64,000 nt of DNA, taken from Hydractinia symbiolongicarpus (taxonomy: Eukaryota; Cnidaria; Hydrozoa; Anthoathecata; Hydractiniidae). The stretch spans positions 8,367,001 through 8,431,000 of the forward strand of contig NC_079875.1 of the NCBI RefSeq assembly GCF_029227915.1. The letters are read 5' to 3'. Shown here piece after piece: positions 48,222 through 58,935 of this stretch. The position numbers were made by a program, and so were the translations under genes. Position 1 is the stretch's first letter; every line of letters starts with the position of its first letter. The notes under the pieces were generated by a model that was given only the letters and a program-made list of their open reading frames with translations, was not told where the DNA came from and ran no database searches.

Positions 48222-48276
48222 TTTCATTCATTCATTCATTCATTCATTCATTCATTCATTTATTCTTTCATTCATT
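48222..48276 (+). repeat. (ATTC)n microsatellite
   Basis: Tandem TTCA/ATTC units with few interruptions. A short (CTGC)n run lies at about 47944-47964. Confidence 0.9.
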
Positions 48277-48659
48277 TACTTATTTTTTTCTCCCACTCGA
48301 AACTTTTTTGAAGCAAAACGTGGCGTGAAGTTATATTAGATTTTAATATAAGTCAACGGGGCAAAAAGAATTGTGATATTTGTCAAAAATTCACTACTGA
48401 GGGGCAATATGAACGTTACAGCAAAGTATTCTATATCTAGTCTTATTGAACGAAGCAGAAGGAGATGAAGAAAGGAAATGCAGATTAAGTCCAATTGCGC
48501 AATTCTTGACACCCGAAATTTATAATAATGTTAAAAATAATGAAAGAAAAGCGTCATTCTCAAAAATATACCAACACCTTTCCTTAAGAAAATGGTTAGT
48601 ACAACTTCCTTCGTGACTTTTGTGCCTTTTGTACATTTCGTGACTTTTTTCCTCCTCCT

Positions 48660-49852
48660 TCTTGACGTTACATATTTCATATCTTGTGACTCAAAGCCCC
48701 AATTTCACAGCACCTAAGTAAAAAGACAAAAAGATTGGCGTTAAGCTGGAAGGTTGTAAATTAAACTTTAAAAGGTTTAAAGGCATAATTTTGCAGCCTT
48801 CTTATAATTTAACAGGATATGCAAAAAAAGGATTTACCTTTTGAAATATCAACGGTGTTCAACAAATGATAGTTCAGTTTAAGCAATTCCACCATAGTGT
48901 TTGATTTGCTTAAAAAATGCAGAAGATCAGCAATCCACTTCCTCCACCCAATAGAGAAAACTCAATGCCACCAAGTGTTAAATTCTTTGAAGCAAATTTT
49001 GATAAGCGGACGTAATTTTTTAAGTGTGAAAATCATATGGTAGTGAGTTTGTTGCAACACCAATAGTATTGTCATGTGCGTTCCTTCCATCTTTAGTGTA
49101 TTTCAAGACGAGACTATCTCCACTAGAATCTGTTACGATGTAATGGGGTGGATAAAATTTGCCAAGTAGTGTCTTGTATTGTAGTTGTATTATGTATCAT
49201 CGTTGAGGGCAGAATGAAGTTCCTCGGTTGATTCAAAAGTTGCTACAACGCAAAACACAACTCACATTACTATTTAATTCTGAAATTGACAAAAATGAAT
49301 TTAAAATAAGAAAAAAAATTGAAAATACATAGATCTTCCTGACCTAAGATATAGCTTGCAACTTAAATATTTGCCAAAATAACGGAACTTTCATCATCCG
49401 TAGAATCTTCATAAACTGCCGCGTCAACTTTCTTCACAAGAAAGTATGCATTTATTGTGACATGAACGAATTAAGGATGTTGACAAAACCTGCGTTCACC
49501 CCACTCTTGCGTAGACAATAAAGGAATAAAAAAGAAACGAAAAGCAGGTTACAAAAGCCATACCAGCGTTATTCATACCATCCACGCATATAGGTTGGTT
49601 TAAGACGTTTAAACAGAGAGTATCATGCTTGTACGTTCATTTCAAAGGAGTAACTGTCCCACAAGAAGATGGCAAAACACTTTCCGCGACCGTTCATTTC
49701 TTTTTAGAAACAACTTTACAATTCATCTCTTCTGCAAATTCAAACGTGCAAGAATATAGCACACTCTTGTCTCCTAACTTGATGATGAATTCTGTACATA
49801 ATTCTGCTACATGAAGGCATAAGAAACCAACCCAAAGGGAATTGAGTAGAAC
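48660..49852 (-). pseudogene. Choloylglycine hydrolase-like (linear amide C-N hydrolase) pseudogene
   Basis: The family comprises N-terminal-nucleophile hydrolases of amides such as conjugated bile acids and penicillin. From an acceptor at 49853 the frame reads a hydrophobic leader, then CTEF with the expected nucleophile Cys, SVLYSCTFEFAEEMN (Arg of the usual RT.EF replaced by Cys), VDGMNNAGMAF, ASYIL joined by an intron to ATFESTEELHSALND, YIVTDSSGDSLVLKYTKDG, DNTIGVATNSLPYDFH, KNYVRLSKFASKNLTLGGIE, GGGSGLL and LLNTVDISKG, with a further exon at about 48713-48660. The order matches the family throughout. It is broken by two in-frame TGA codons in the first exon, further stops, and frameshifts near 49170 and after YDFHT. 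Retained introns show it decayed as a spliced gene rather than a retrocopy. A bacterial origin of the family in this lineage is possible but not shown. Confidence 0.75.
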
Positions 49853-49869
49853 CTATATAAAGAAGAGAA

Positions 49870-51240
49870 GGTCAATGCGGATAATACAATTGATGATATA
49901 ACTGTTTTTCCACTCTTTAATAAAGCGTTGCTTTCTTCATCATTTAAACTTGATAAGCAAATGCTGCAAACTTATCTTTATAAAGAGTAAAGACATTTTT
50001 GCTTAGCTTTTATAGCAATCTTAGAGCAGAGTATCCAGGTTACGCTAAGTAAACTAAAATCGTGGACAAAAATATTGAGACTAAGGCATTTTTTTACTCG
50101 TTATATAAATATGGACAAAACAGTCAAATAGTCAATACTCTGCAGCCAGCAGGCTGCAAAGTCGCTACTTTTGCACACAAGTATGCCAGGCAAAGAGGGT
50201 TAAAAAGTTGCTAGTCACATTCTTTAGCACGCCCGCACACTGGGGACCACGAAGGCCCCGAAATTCGTGATTAATGACCTTGATGACGTTAGCAACAATT
50301 AGCACATTTTAAGAATTTTGTATTTACCAAATAACCTAAGTCAACTCTGAACATTGACAAGTGAACTTTGACAAGTTCAAGATTTGTGAATATAATATAG
50401 AATGAGCCTACGCAATTACTTGTGGTGGCGAACTTCGAAATTCGTTGTCTTGTCCCAACATAATGTGACCAAGATTGTAGGTCTCAAATTTCCTGTTAAC
50501 TCACATAGATTGTGTAATGTATATCCAAATGTTGTATATTCTCAACATACTTCTTTTATAAACAATGTCTCCAAAAAGTATATCTGGAATGTCAATGTTT
50601 ATCCATCATGACCACGATTGTTCTTTATTAACTTCTAAATTTGAATTGTCAAATAATACCTCTAATTGTTCGTTGTTTGCACACGTCCTACATTTTCTGA
50701 GTTGTTTTATATTGAAGTGCATCCTAGCTACAGATCCAGAACAATATACAAGGAATAAAATGTTATTTATATTCCAAACTAATTTTTTTTAAGGCAAACG
50801 TTTTGTTATTGTATTTATTTTTCTGTTCCTTTTTTCACCCCCAAAACTTTTAGACTATAGGAGTGAAAGAAACAACTATTTATATTTCCATATGCATCGC
50901 AGGCTTTTCTCTAATTAACCACGTTATCGGCAAATGGATTTGTCGGAATCCGGTCAACTTTAGCATTTCAAACCTACAAGGCTTTCTTCGGCAGATATCT
51001 GAGCAAGCACTGAGCACTTTTCGCCGAGTCAATCATTTTACAGAAAACCAACTAGACCACTTTTTTCTTGTAATTTTTGTGTTGAAGTTTACCATGTCCT
51101 TGTCAATGCGTGTTAGCTAAAACTAATCGACTTTTATGTCTATCGATATAGTAGTTACTAGTTGTGGCTAGCATATTTTCAAAAGATTTTGTTTTGCTTC
51201 CTCCGACGTATTTATATGTTTTAGTTCATTTAGTTGCCAG
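49870..51240. other. No gene seen
   Basis: AT-rich sequence with several 60-85-codon frames lacking domains, start context or splice support. Confidence 0.4.
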
Positions 51241-51483
51241 TTGACAAAATTAGAAAAGTTGGAGTGTGCTATGCGAAATCAGAAGAGTAAAATGGTATTC
51301 AGAATGACAGCAGGTACACAATTGAAGAAACGCCTACAAGGCAGACCATCAATCACACTGTTATCCTTAATCAAAAACGATGAACTTAATCTTACTTGGA
51401 AAGAAGCAAAAGTATTGGTGAAAAACAGAAGGAAATGGGAAAAAATCATAAAATTATTTTTGAGCTTTTTTGTTTGGTTTTAA
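51241..51483 (+). mobile_element. Non-LTR retrotransposon (LINE) ORF2 C-terminal fragment
   Basis: Reads KKRLQGRPSITLLSLIKND then ELNLTWKEAKVLVKNRRKWE, the GRP...L.W.EA..L..(D/N)R..W pattern found near the C-terminus of many LINE-type polyproteins. Upstream reverse-transcriptase motifs are absent, so this is a 5'-truncated remnant. Confidence 0.55.
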
Positions 51484-51489
51484 GAAGGT

Positions 51490-52321
51490 ATACCTCTAAA
51501 GAGATTTTAAAGGGTTGCTTAGACTCGCTTTATGAATTATATATTTCTTTGCAAAGTTTCGAATTTTATTTTATTAGAACATTTAAGGTAAAATCAAAGT
51601 AAGTACTTTATTGAATAAATCATGGATATCAACATAATGACTTTAATATTGTTTTATAATTTTAGTCTCGTTTAGAGGAGTTGGTGGGGTACTCTGATCA
51701 CGTGGCCAAACAGTTTACTTTCGAGCTTTATCTCATAGAGCTATGAGAACGAAGATGCACGGACAGCAAATAGGCGGTGAAAACCAATCGCGCTTTTAAC
51801 GTGTTTATTAAAACATAGGAGGTATATCCCTTTAAAATAGAAACATTTAATAATAATTTATAGTGTCCATTTTTTAAACTTTTCACTAAGTCCCTGTAAT
51901 GCATTATGCTTTCAGTTTCGACACAATATTTTTCAACGTCAATTTTTATCTTTAGCTTTTGTTTTATTTTTTATTTCATTTTTTCTTTATGTATACTGCA
52001 TTTTTTTTTTCTTCCTTGAAAAGTCAAGTATAAAAAAAAGTAGGAAAGAAAATTCGAATACTGCAGCATTTTTAGCTATAAAAAATGTCAGGTAAAATTA
52101 GAGTTAAAAAACTTGAAAAAAATTTAAATTTTGCGAACTTTAATTTGGAAAATTTCGCGAATAGCGGGTTTCCAAACATAAATTCGACAGAAACTAAATT
52201 CGTAAAATTGATAACAAATCGTAAAATTCTAGATAATTAATTCTGTCAAAAATTAATCCCCTGAAAGTAACTAAGGAGTCTAAAGCCAATTTTATCTAAT
52301 GTTTATAAAATACTTCCAAGG
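51490..52321. other. No gene seen
   Basis: AT-rich 3' flank of the first SGNH hydrolase gene. No AATAAA was recognised close to its stop codon. Confidence 0.35.
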
Positions 52322-53152
52322 TTATTCTTGCGAAGAAATAAAATCTTTAATACATTCAAATAACATTTCTGCCATTTTATCATAACCAAGCCTAGTAAAA
52401 TGAACACCGTCACTCCAATATTTTCTTCTTTCCTCAACTGAAATATTCAACAATGGTATTTGTCTTGCTAGATCAAAAAACAACGTTCTCTTTTTATTAT
52501 CTTTGGCAAACCTCTGCAGTTTTTCGTTCACCTCTCTACGATATTTTAGATACGGCTGAAAAAATTCGTATTGTTCCAAATATAAATCTGGTATGGTAAC
52601 AACAACCGTTCTAATATTCCACTCGTGACATATCTGATGCAGCTGGATAACGGTCTCATATATGTCCCACTTCTTTAGCGCCATCTTAAATTGTGGCAAA
52701 TTAAAATTTGTTTTTCTTGGACCTAATTTTGTAAATATGTTTGACACAGGTAGTCGTTCGCTTTCAGCAACTACCCGTGCATAATCATTGGTCCCTGCAA
52801 GTATAATGGCTAGGCTTATATTCGGTAGTACGTGTTTTAATCTTGGAGCCATGTTCTTCGCAAGATCGCCACTAATGCCTTTATTAATAATATGGATGTC
52901 TCGAAGTGGAAAAGTTTTCTGAAGTAGCTCGTTTAAATGTATAGTGTAAGGATAAAATCGCGATCGAGAAGCACCCTTAGTCAGGCTATCTCCAAAAGCT
53001 AATATGGATATACGCCGACGTGGAGTATTGATGGGAATGTCATGTTTTTTAGTTAATGTGATATTCTTACCGGATTCATAATACCAGTTTCTGCTCAAAT
53101 AAAGGAGAATACATAGGGCAATGAAAACACTAATGCTCCACCTCTCATCCAT
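52322..53152 (-). CDS. Membrane-anchored SGNH/GDSL-type esterase or lipase, paralogue A
   Basis: A 276-residue intronless protein. A short cytosolic stretch and one hydrophobic segment (about 7-20) suggest a type II anchor or signal, so the catalytic domain is probably lumenal or extracellular. SGNH blocks: LAFGDSLTKG (Ser56), KGISGD with the block II Gly, AGTNDY with the block III Asn122, and SDGVHFT with Asp248/His251 as catalytic dyad; the tetrad is intact. Substrate unknown. The start was chosen as MDERW: the longer frame has only TTG. A splice acceptor (GATTTTTCAG) lies 84 nt upstream, and that leader holds an upstream ATG in another frame whose short ORF ends across the start codon (GGATGA). 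Paralogue B lies 1.3 kb upstream in tandem. Confidence 0.88.
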   Translation of the reverse strand: MDERWSISVFIALCILLYLSRNWYYESGKNITLTKKHDIPINTPRRRISILAFGDSLTKGASRSRFYPYTIHLNELLQKTFPLRDIHIINKGISGDLAKNMAPRLKHVLPNISLAIILAGTNDYARVVAESERLPVSNIFTKLGPRKTNFNLPQFKMALKKWDIYETVIQLHQICHEWNIRTVVVTIPDLYLEQYEFFQPYLKYRREVNEKLQRFAKDNKKRTLFFDLARQIPLLNISVEERRKYWSDGVHFTRLGYDKMAEMLFECIKDFISSQE

Positions 53153-53909
53153 GTAAAACTTCACGAGGTTTATCAAAACGGTGATGTGTTAAAGGAGTGT
53201 TACATCCGTTATCTCTGAATCTCATTGAATTATAACCTGAAAAATCAAAGAAAAATTGGCACAATTTCTGTTCTGCAATAATTTTTCAATCAGAAAAAAA
53301 GGAAGCTAAGCCAACACAGAAGAACAAGGGTTTTTAATCGTGACGAAATATAAGAAGAAATAAAACACTTTACATCACTTAAAAGGTAATAGGAATTGTC
53401 AAGAAACCTCGTTTCAAGCGCCGGTTGTTTCTAGTTTTACATCGGGACGGTGACTTTGCTGTCAAAAGGACAACGTGTGGGAACGCGCAATAGGAGAAAA
53501 AATATGCTATGAAAAATTCGTAAAAAAATATTACGTGCAGTTAATAAATAGAAAATTACATCAGTTATAAAAATAAATATAAATAGCGATTTATTTAACC
53601 GGTGCCAATCGCGTGTTATGTACGTCGTGTTATTAATCAGGGCTCCTGTCACTTTTGTAAAAATTTTTTGTTTTGTTTTTTGACATTTCTTGTAAGTTAT
53701 TCAATGTCTTTTTACTTTTTACTATAATTTTTGCAATATTTCTAGTTCCCGTATCACACGGACGTAAAGGAAATACCTGGGTATATAACGAATGTGATGT
53801 AAAAAAAATACCTAAAAATGTCATTGTTAAACTTGGTCTGTTAAAAGCTAATAACAAATATTAAGTGGAATAATACGGTTTTTTAGAACGTGATTTGAAA
53901 AGTCTTCCT
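53153..53909. other. Spacer between the two SGNH genes
   Basis: Leader and presumed promoter of paralogue A. A plus-strand 63-codon frame (53673-53864) starts with a hydrophobic run resembling a signal peptide but has no further support. Confidence 0.35.
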
Positions 53910-54371
53910 AGGCGGTGATACACGATCACATTAATCGAATTCGATTTATCAAAATATATTAAACATTTTAAAAACTGGACAGATTTTTGAAAATTTCCTT
54001 TCGATAAAATGTCTTCAGAGAGCGAAGACAGAGTTAAATTTGCTGCTGTTACAGTTATTAAAACAACTAAATATTTAAGAAAACGTTAGAAACGAAGTGT
54101 GTTATTTGTTACTTTTCTAATAAGCTTCATTTACTGATAAAAATCTTGGAAATTTCTGTTTTATCCTTTTTTGACGACATTATGTTTTTAGAGTTCCTCT
54201 ACTAATGTTTATTTTTTATATAGAAACTCACATTTTTTAAACGCGCATTTGATGTCCAGACTTTAAGGATTTTGATTGGCTAAAAACCTTTCGATTAATC
54301 GAAAAAGTCTTCTTTTTAAAAATCGAATTCGACTAATCGAATTCGATTATTCGGATCGTGTATCACCGCCT
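53910..54371. mobile_element. MITE between the tandem hydrolases
   Basis: AGGCGGTGATACACGATC at 53910 is inverted at 54354-54371; the arms continue with ATCGAATTCGAT motifs. It is about 460 bp with no ORF, and no clear target duplication was seen. Confidence 0.75.
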
Positions 54372-54438
54372 CAAGAACACCTTATCTGATTTCAAAATTT
54401 GTAACTTGTGGTAGACACTCTGTTAATATTGAAGGCAG

Positions 54439-55263
54439 TTAACGTTTCGCATATGAAATTTCTTTGATTGTATTTTTGATCTTCTTGTATATAATATCCG
54501 CCACTTTACCGTAACCTTTCCGAGTAAAATGCAGACCGTCAGCCCAGTACTTTTTTCTTTTCTCTGGTGTTAAATTTAACAAAGGCATCTCATTTGCCAA
54601 GTCAACAAAAATGGTTTGCTTGCTAAAACGTTGAGCGTAAAACTTAAGTTTTTCATTTATTTTATTTCGATGATTAAAATATACCCTCAAGTCATTGTTT
54701 TGCTCGAAGTCTATTTCTGGTATGGTCATGGCAACAGTTTTAACGTTATTATAGTGGCAGTGTTTATGCAACAATAAAACATCTCTCATAATAACATTAC
54801 TGGTTCTATTTATTCGTAATAACTTTTGGGCACTGAATGTCGCTGATATTGCCACCTTCAAGTCTTGTCTCGCCCATGTGTCTTGGTTATCTCGAACCAT
54901 TTGTATATAATCATTAGTACCGGCCAATATAACAGCTATATCAAATTTTCTTTCCTTTAAAGCTTTCTTTAAACGATCAGCCATGTTCGCAGCTTTATCT
55001 CCAGCTATTCCACGATTGACAATAGTAACTTCCATATTAGGAAAGTCTTTACTGATTCGTTTCTTCAGTTGTAACGTATATGGAAACCAGGCTCGTCTGT
55101 TTTGATATCGTGTATTACCTTCAGTTAAACTGTCACCAAAAGCAAGTATTGTTATCTTTTTGTTTGTTGGAAAATGTGAGTACACAATCCATTGATAACT
55201 CATATAGATCAGCACGGAGAGTGTTACAAATATTAGTACGCTTTTCACATGTAAATCTTTCAT
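54439..55263 (-). CDS. Membrane-anchored SGNH/GDSL-type esterase or lipase, paralogue B
   Basis: A 274-residue intronless paralogue of the gene at 52322-53152, same strand, head to tail. An N-terminal hydrophobic segment (about 9-27) is followed by AFGDSLTEG (Ser45), RGIAGDK, LAGTNDYIQM (Asn117) and ADGLHFTRKGYGK (Asp242/His245), so the SGNH tetrad is complete. Shared landmarks outside the motifs include YT..L...L, the (F/Y)...R..(V/I)NEKL.(F/R)(Y/F)A stretch and PLLN(I/L)(S/T).E.R.KYW. The ATG lies four nt after an acceptor (TTTTATTTTCGCAG). Intronless coding regions in both copies suggest duplication of an intronless ancestor or retroposition followed by tandem duplication. A THAP-type transposon lies about 180 bp upstream. 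Confidence 0.9.
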   Translation of the reverse strand: MKDLHVKSVLIFVTLSVLIYMSYQWIVYSHFPTNKKITILAFGDSLTEGNTRYQNRRAWFPYTLQLKKRISKDFPNMEVTIVNRGIAGDKAANMADRLKKALKERKFDIAVILAGTNDYIQMVRDNQDTWARQDLKVAISATFSAQKLLRINRTSNVIMRDVLLLHKHCHYNNVKTVAMTIPEIDFEQNNDLRVYFNHRNKINEKLKFYAQRFSKQTIFVDLANEMPLLNLTPEKRKKYWADGLHFTRKGYGKVADIIYKKIKNTIKEISYAKR

Positions 55264-55683
55264 CTTGCTGCGAAAATAAAACCAAAATAAAAATCAACTT
55301 CAAGAGGCATTCCAGACTCGTAAAATTCATTAAACTCGTTGCGACCAAGTAAACTTAACTCGAAACTCAAGAGAGATTCCAGACACGATTCCTATTTTGA
55401 TGTAGTAAAATTCATTAAAACTCGTTACGACCAAGTAAATTTAACTCGAAATACACCTTTCCCGAATTTAAATTATCGATTACATCATCGGCACGAAAAC
55501 GAGGCACTTCTTAGTAAACTTTGTAAACATTAAAAATACAGCTGGTGAGTGTGATACTTTTATGCGCTGTGAATGATCTTTTATTGTGTATTTTTCTAAA
55601 GGATTGCAGTTTTTTCTTAACGAAACTGCTTTTAATGTATTTAAAAACATACTTGTCTTGTAAAAGAAGAATATGTATTTGTG

Positions 55684-56090
55684 ATGGCGAGTAGCAATCA
55701 GAAAAGTCAGCAAGAAATTTATCATAATTTAATCTATCCAGGTATATCGACCTCTCGACCTGGTAACTTTTGTTGCGTACCGTTATGCAAAAGTTTTACT
55801 CTTAATAAACCCAGAGTTAAACAGGCATTGGAATGTTTTCATATCCATCGGATCCAAGTTTGAGAAAACAATGGGTAAGTATCATTTCATGATATCGTAG
55901 AAGGGGAGGTGTGTTGTGTCAAAACAAAAACAACACAAAAAAGGAAAAGTCCGAAGAAAGAGCCCTTCCAGTAGTAGTCGAAACAGATTCTGAAAGCACA
56001 TATGAAAGTTCTTCATCTGATTCCGCTGAGATCACTGAAGAACACCCTGGTTTTTTCACTCCTGATGAATTAGAAAACTATCAAAACTGA
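55684..56090 (+). pseudogene. THAP zinc-finger exon and acidic segment of the transposon
   Basis: ATG at 55684, then PGNFCCVPLCKSFTLNKPR, the C..C start of a THAP finger. After a frame change near 55828 the other frame gives MFSYPSDPSLRKQW, the conserved F..(F/Y)P.DP.LRK.W part, followed by a strong donor (TGG|GTAAGTATC, 55875). Beyond it, ETDSESTYESSSSDSAEITE and a FFTPDELENYQN end with a stop near 56090. The frameshift makes the gene broken or wrongly spliced. Confidence 0.6.
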
Positions 56091-56180
56091 GAATTCAATG
56101 TTAAAAAAAAAACTAATTGATGATACTTTAAACGGACTTTACTGAACAGCTAGGTGTGTGTAATGTTGATTTAATTTACA

Positions 56181-56850
56181 TCAATCTTTTGGGATTAATA
56201 CAGGATTTACATCAATAAACTCATAGGGTTTTGTTTCGTTATGTTTTGATTTATTTGAAGTATTTGATATATTACTATTAGTAACAACCTTGATGTTATG
56301 TTCTAATGGTAGTTGTTCGTGTGACAATGTAGATCCGTCAAGAAAGTTCGCATACCTAATGTTGTTTTTTCTTTTTAGTGTACTGTTAATACAATGAGTA
56401 AAACCAACCCGTTTGTCAACCATAAGCATATCTTCTGCATATCTATGCAGTTTTAATATTCTTGGATTTATGTTACACAAACTATCATTAGTTCTAGGAT
56501 CATTTAACGTTAGATGGATACCTTTTTGTCAGCATTACTTTTTACAGGGCTGACCATAACTTAGTCTTCAAAAATTCTGTTTTTACTTGGAGCAAATGTA
56601 GTTGATGTGAAAATGCTATCAGCAGATATGTATAGTTCATCCCTTAACTTTATGCCACGCTCCAAAGTCCTAATAATTGCCACACCGTGCTGTTTACTAC
56701 TATTTTGTCGATGCATTTCAATTTCTTTTATCGGGAACGGTGGCATTCCCTCCATGTTTTCCCTCACGCTTTTTCTTGAGTTTCATCAAAGACTAAATCT
56801 ATATTTTCCTCAATTATTTTAAGCAAAATATCTCTCATAGTATTGTCTTC
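56181..56850 (-). pseudogene. Minus-strand frames inside the transposon, unidentified
   Basis: From ATG near 56853 (MEEDNTMRDILLKIIEENID) the reading continues, after a one-base frame change at about 56768, as ENMEGMPPFPIKEIEMHRQN and on to FAPSKNRIFED, stop; a further open segment is at 56480-56181. It looks coding by composition but no domain is recognised. It could be a second transposon ORF or a captured gene piece. Confidence 0.35.
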
Positions 56851-57079
56851 CTCCATATTTATATGAACGCGAATAATGTTTACAAAGATTTGCCTCGTTT
56901 TCATGCACGCAATATTTTATAAAATATAAATTCGGGAAGGTGTATTCAACAGAGGTTCCAGAATCATTTCCTATTCGTAAAATTAGAAAACTTAAACTTA
57001 AACTTCAAGAGGTATTGAGACTCGTTTCTATTTTAATCTTGTAAAACTTATTAAAAACTCGTTACGACCAATTTTGAAT

Positions 57080-57721
57080 ACCTTAATATCTCATCTAAGA
57101 AGTGGTAGCCTCAACACTTAGCACACATACATATAAAGCAGTAACAAAAACTTTACACGGATCTTATAATAAATAAAATTAATATAAGAAAATTAATAAA
57201 ACATTGTTCCAACCATCTTTAAAATTACCCCAATAAAGCAGTGGTCACAGGAGATGTGATTATTTCCAGATTGGTTGGACACGCAGAGAATTAACAGATG
57301 GGTTGATAACAAAAATTATACACACAAACAACAACAATATTAAATGCGACATAGTACACTATAAGGTTATTACATTTATGAAGAGAGAAAGCATCGATAA
57401 TAACCAAGCAATGTCTAAATACCTAGCAAACAGCACATGCATTTGTAATCTTGTATATTAGCAAAATATATAAATAAAAAAATAAAAATTTAACTAGCTG
57501 CAAAACGCAACAACGTCTGTAACTTCGATAACATTATTACGTGTATTCATAAAATTGATTTCTCTAAAGCTTTGCTCATTAAAAATAGTTTGAATTGAAT
57601 TTAAGCATAGATAATAAGGAATAGATTGAAATGAATTAACGTATTGTTTATTCGCGAGAAGAAGCAGATGAAACATTTAATATTCAGAAGCTGATAATTT
57701 AAAAGTTAAATTATTAACACA
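57080..57721. other. No gene seen
   Basis: AT-rich sequence between the transposon flank and the minisatellite. Confidence 0.4.
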
Positions 57722-58935
57722 GACGAATAGGAGTACAAGTGACTATAAATAGGAGCACAAGTGACTACGGATAGGAGTATGAGTGACTACGAACAGGCTC
57801 CGAGTGACTACGAACAGGAGTATGAGTGACTACGAACAGGCTCCGAGTGACTACGAACAGGAGTATGAGTGACTACGAACAGGCTCCGAGTGACTACGAA
57901 TAAGAGTATGAGTGACTACGGATAGGAGTATGAGTGACTACGAATAAGAGTATGAGTGACTACGGATAGGAGTATGAGTGACTACGAGTAAGAGTATGAG
58001 TGACTACGGATAGGAGTATGAGTGACTACGAATAAGAGTATGAGTGACTACGGATAGGAGTATGAGTGACTACGAACAGGCTCCGAGTGACTACGAACAG
58101 GAGTATGAGTGACTACGAACAGGCTCCGAGTGACTACGAACAGGAGTATGAGTGACTACGAACAGGCTCCGAGTGACTACGAATAGGAGTACGAGTGACT
58201 ACGAATAGGAGTATGAGTGACTACGAATAAGAGTATGAGTGACTACGGATAGGAGTATGAGTGACTACGAATAAGAGTATGAGTAACTACGGATAGGAGT
58301 ATGAGTGACTACGAATAAGAGTATGAGTGACTACGGATAGGAGTATGAGTGACTACGAATAAGAGTATGAGTGACTACGGATAGGAGTATGAGTGACTAC
58401 GAATAGGAGTATGAGTGACTACGAATAAGAGTATGAGTGACTACGGATAGGAGTATGAGTGACTGCGAATAAGAGTATGAGTGACTACGGATAGGAGTAT
58501 GAGTGACTACGAATAAGAGTACAAGTGACTACGGATAAGAGTATGAGTGACTACGAATAAGAGTATGAGTGACTACGAATAAAAGTATGAGTGACTACGA
58601 ATAAGAGTACAAGTGACTACGGATAGGAGTACAAGTGACTACGGATAGGAGTACAAGTGATTACGAACAGGCTCAAAGTGACTACGAATAGAAGGACGAG
58701 TGACTACAATTTTGAGTACGACTGACTACGAATAGAAGTACGAGTGAATACGAATGGGACTACGAGTACTAAGAATCGGAGTTACAAGTGACTACAAGTG
58801 ATTACGAGTACTACTACAAATAGAAGTACGATTAGGAGTACGAGTGACCACGAACAGGCTCCGAGTGACTATGAACAGAAGGACGAGTGACCACGATGAG
58901 GAGTACGAGTGACTACGAATAAGACTACGAATAAT
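57722..58935 (+). repeat. 22-bp minisatellite, about 55 copies, with higher-order pattern
   Basis: Unit GAGTATGAGTGACTACGAATAG and variants. Three variant types (GGATAG, GAATAA, and GAACAG + GCTCC) alternate in regular pairs, giving 44-bp dimers over long stretches. Units become irregular after about 58670. The 22-bp period is not a multiple of three and contains stops, so it is non-coding. Confidence 0.95.

Larger units (their letters stand above)
55450..56946. mobile_element. THAP-domain DNA transposon with about 75-80 bp TIRs, decayed
   Basis: The left end AATACACCTTTCCCGAATTTA...GAAAACGAGGC...TTTGTAAACATT is mirrored at 56946-56872. The element is about 1.5 kb. Inside are a plus-strand THAP-encoding exon and minus-strand frames. 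THAP DNA-binding domains occur in P-element and Kolobok-type transposases; which superfamily this is cannot be decided because no target-site duplication or DDE-type catalytic core is visible. Confidence 0.75.
55300..57070 (+). repeat. Diverged direct repeats flanking the THAP transposon
   Basis: Units containing TTCAAGAGG.ATT, a GACTCGT or GACACGAT motif, GTAAAATTCATTAAA and CTCGTTNCGACCAA occur at about 55300-55345, 55372-55440 and 57004-57072. The transposon split the array or carried one copy outward. Confidence 0.55.

Noticed and set aside
53673-53864. Plus-strand 63-residue secreted peptide
   Set aside because: The hydrophobic start comes from T-rich DNA; no cleavage motif, paralogue or splice context supports a gene.
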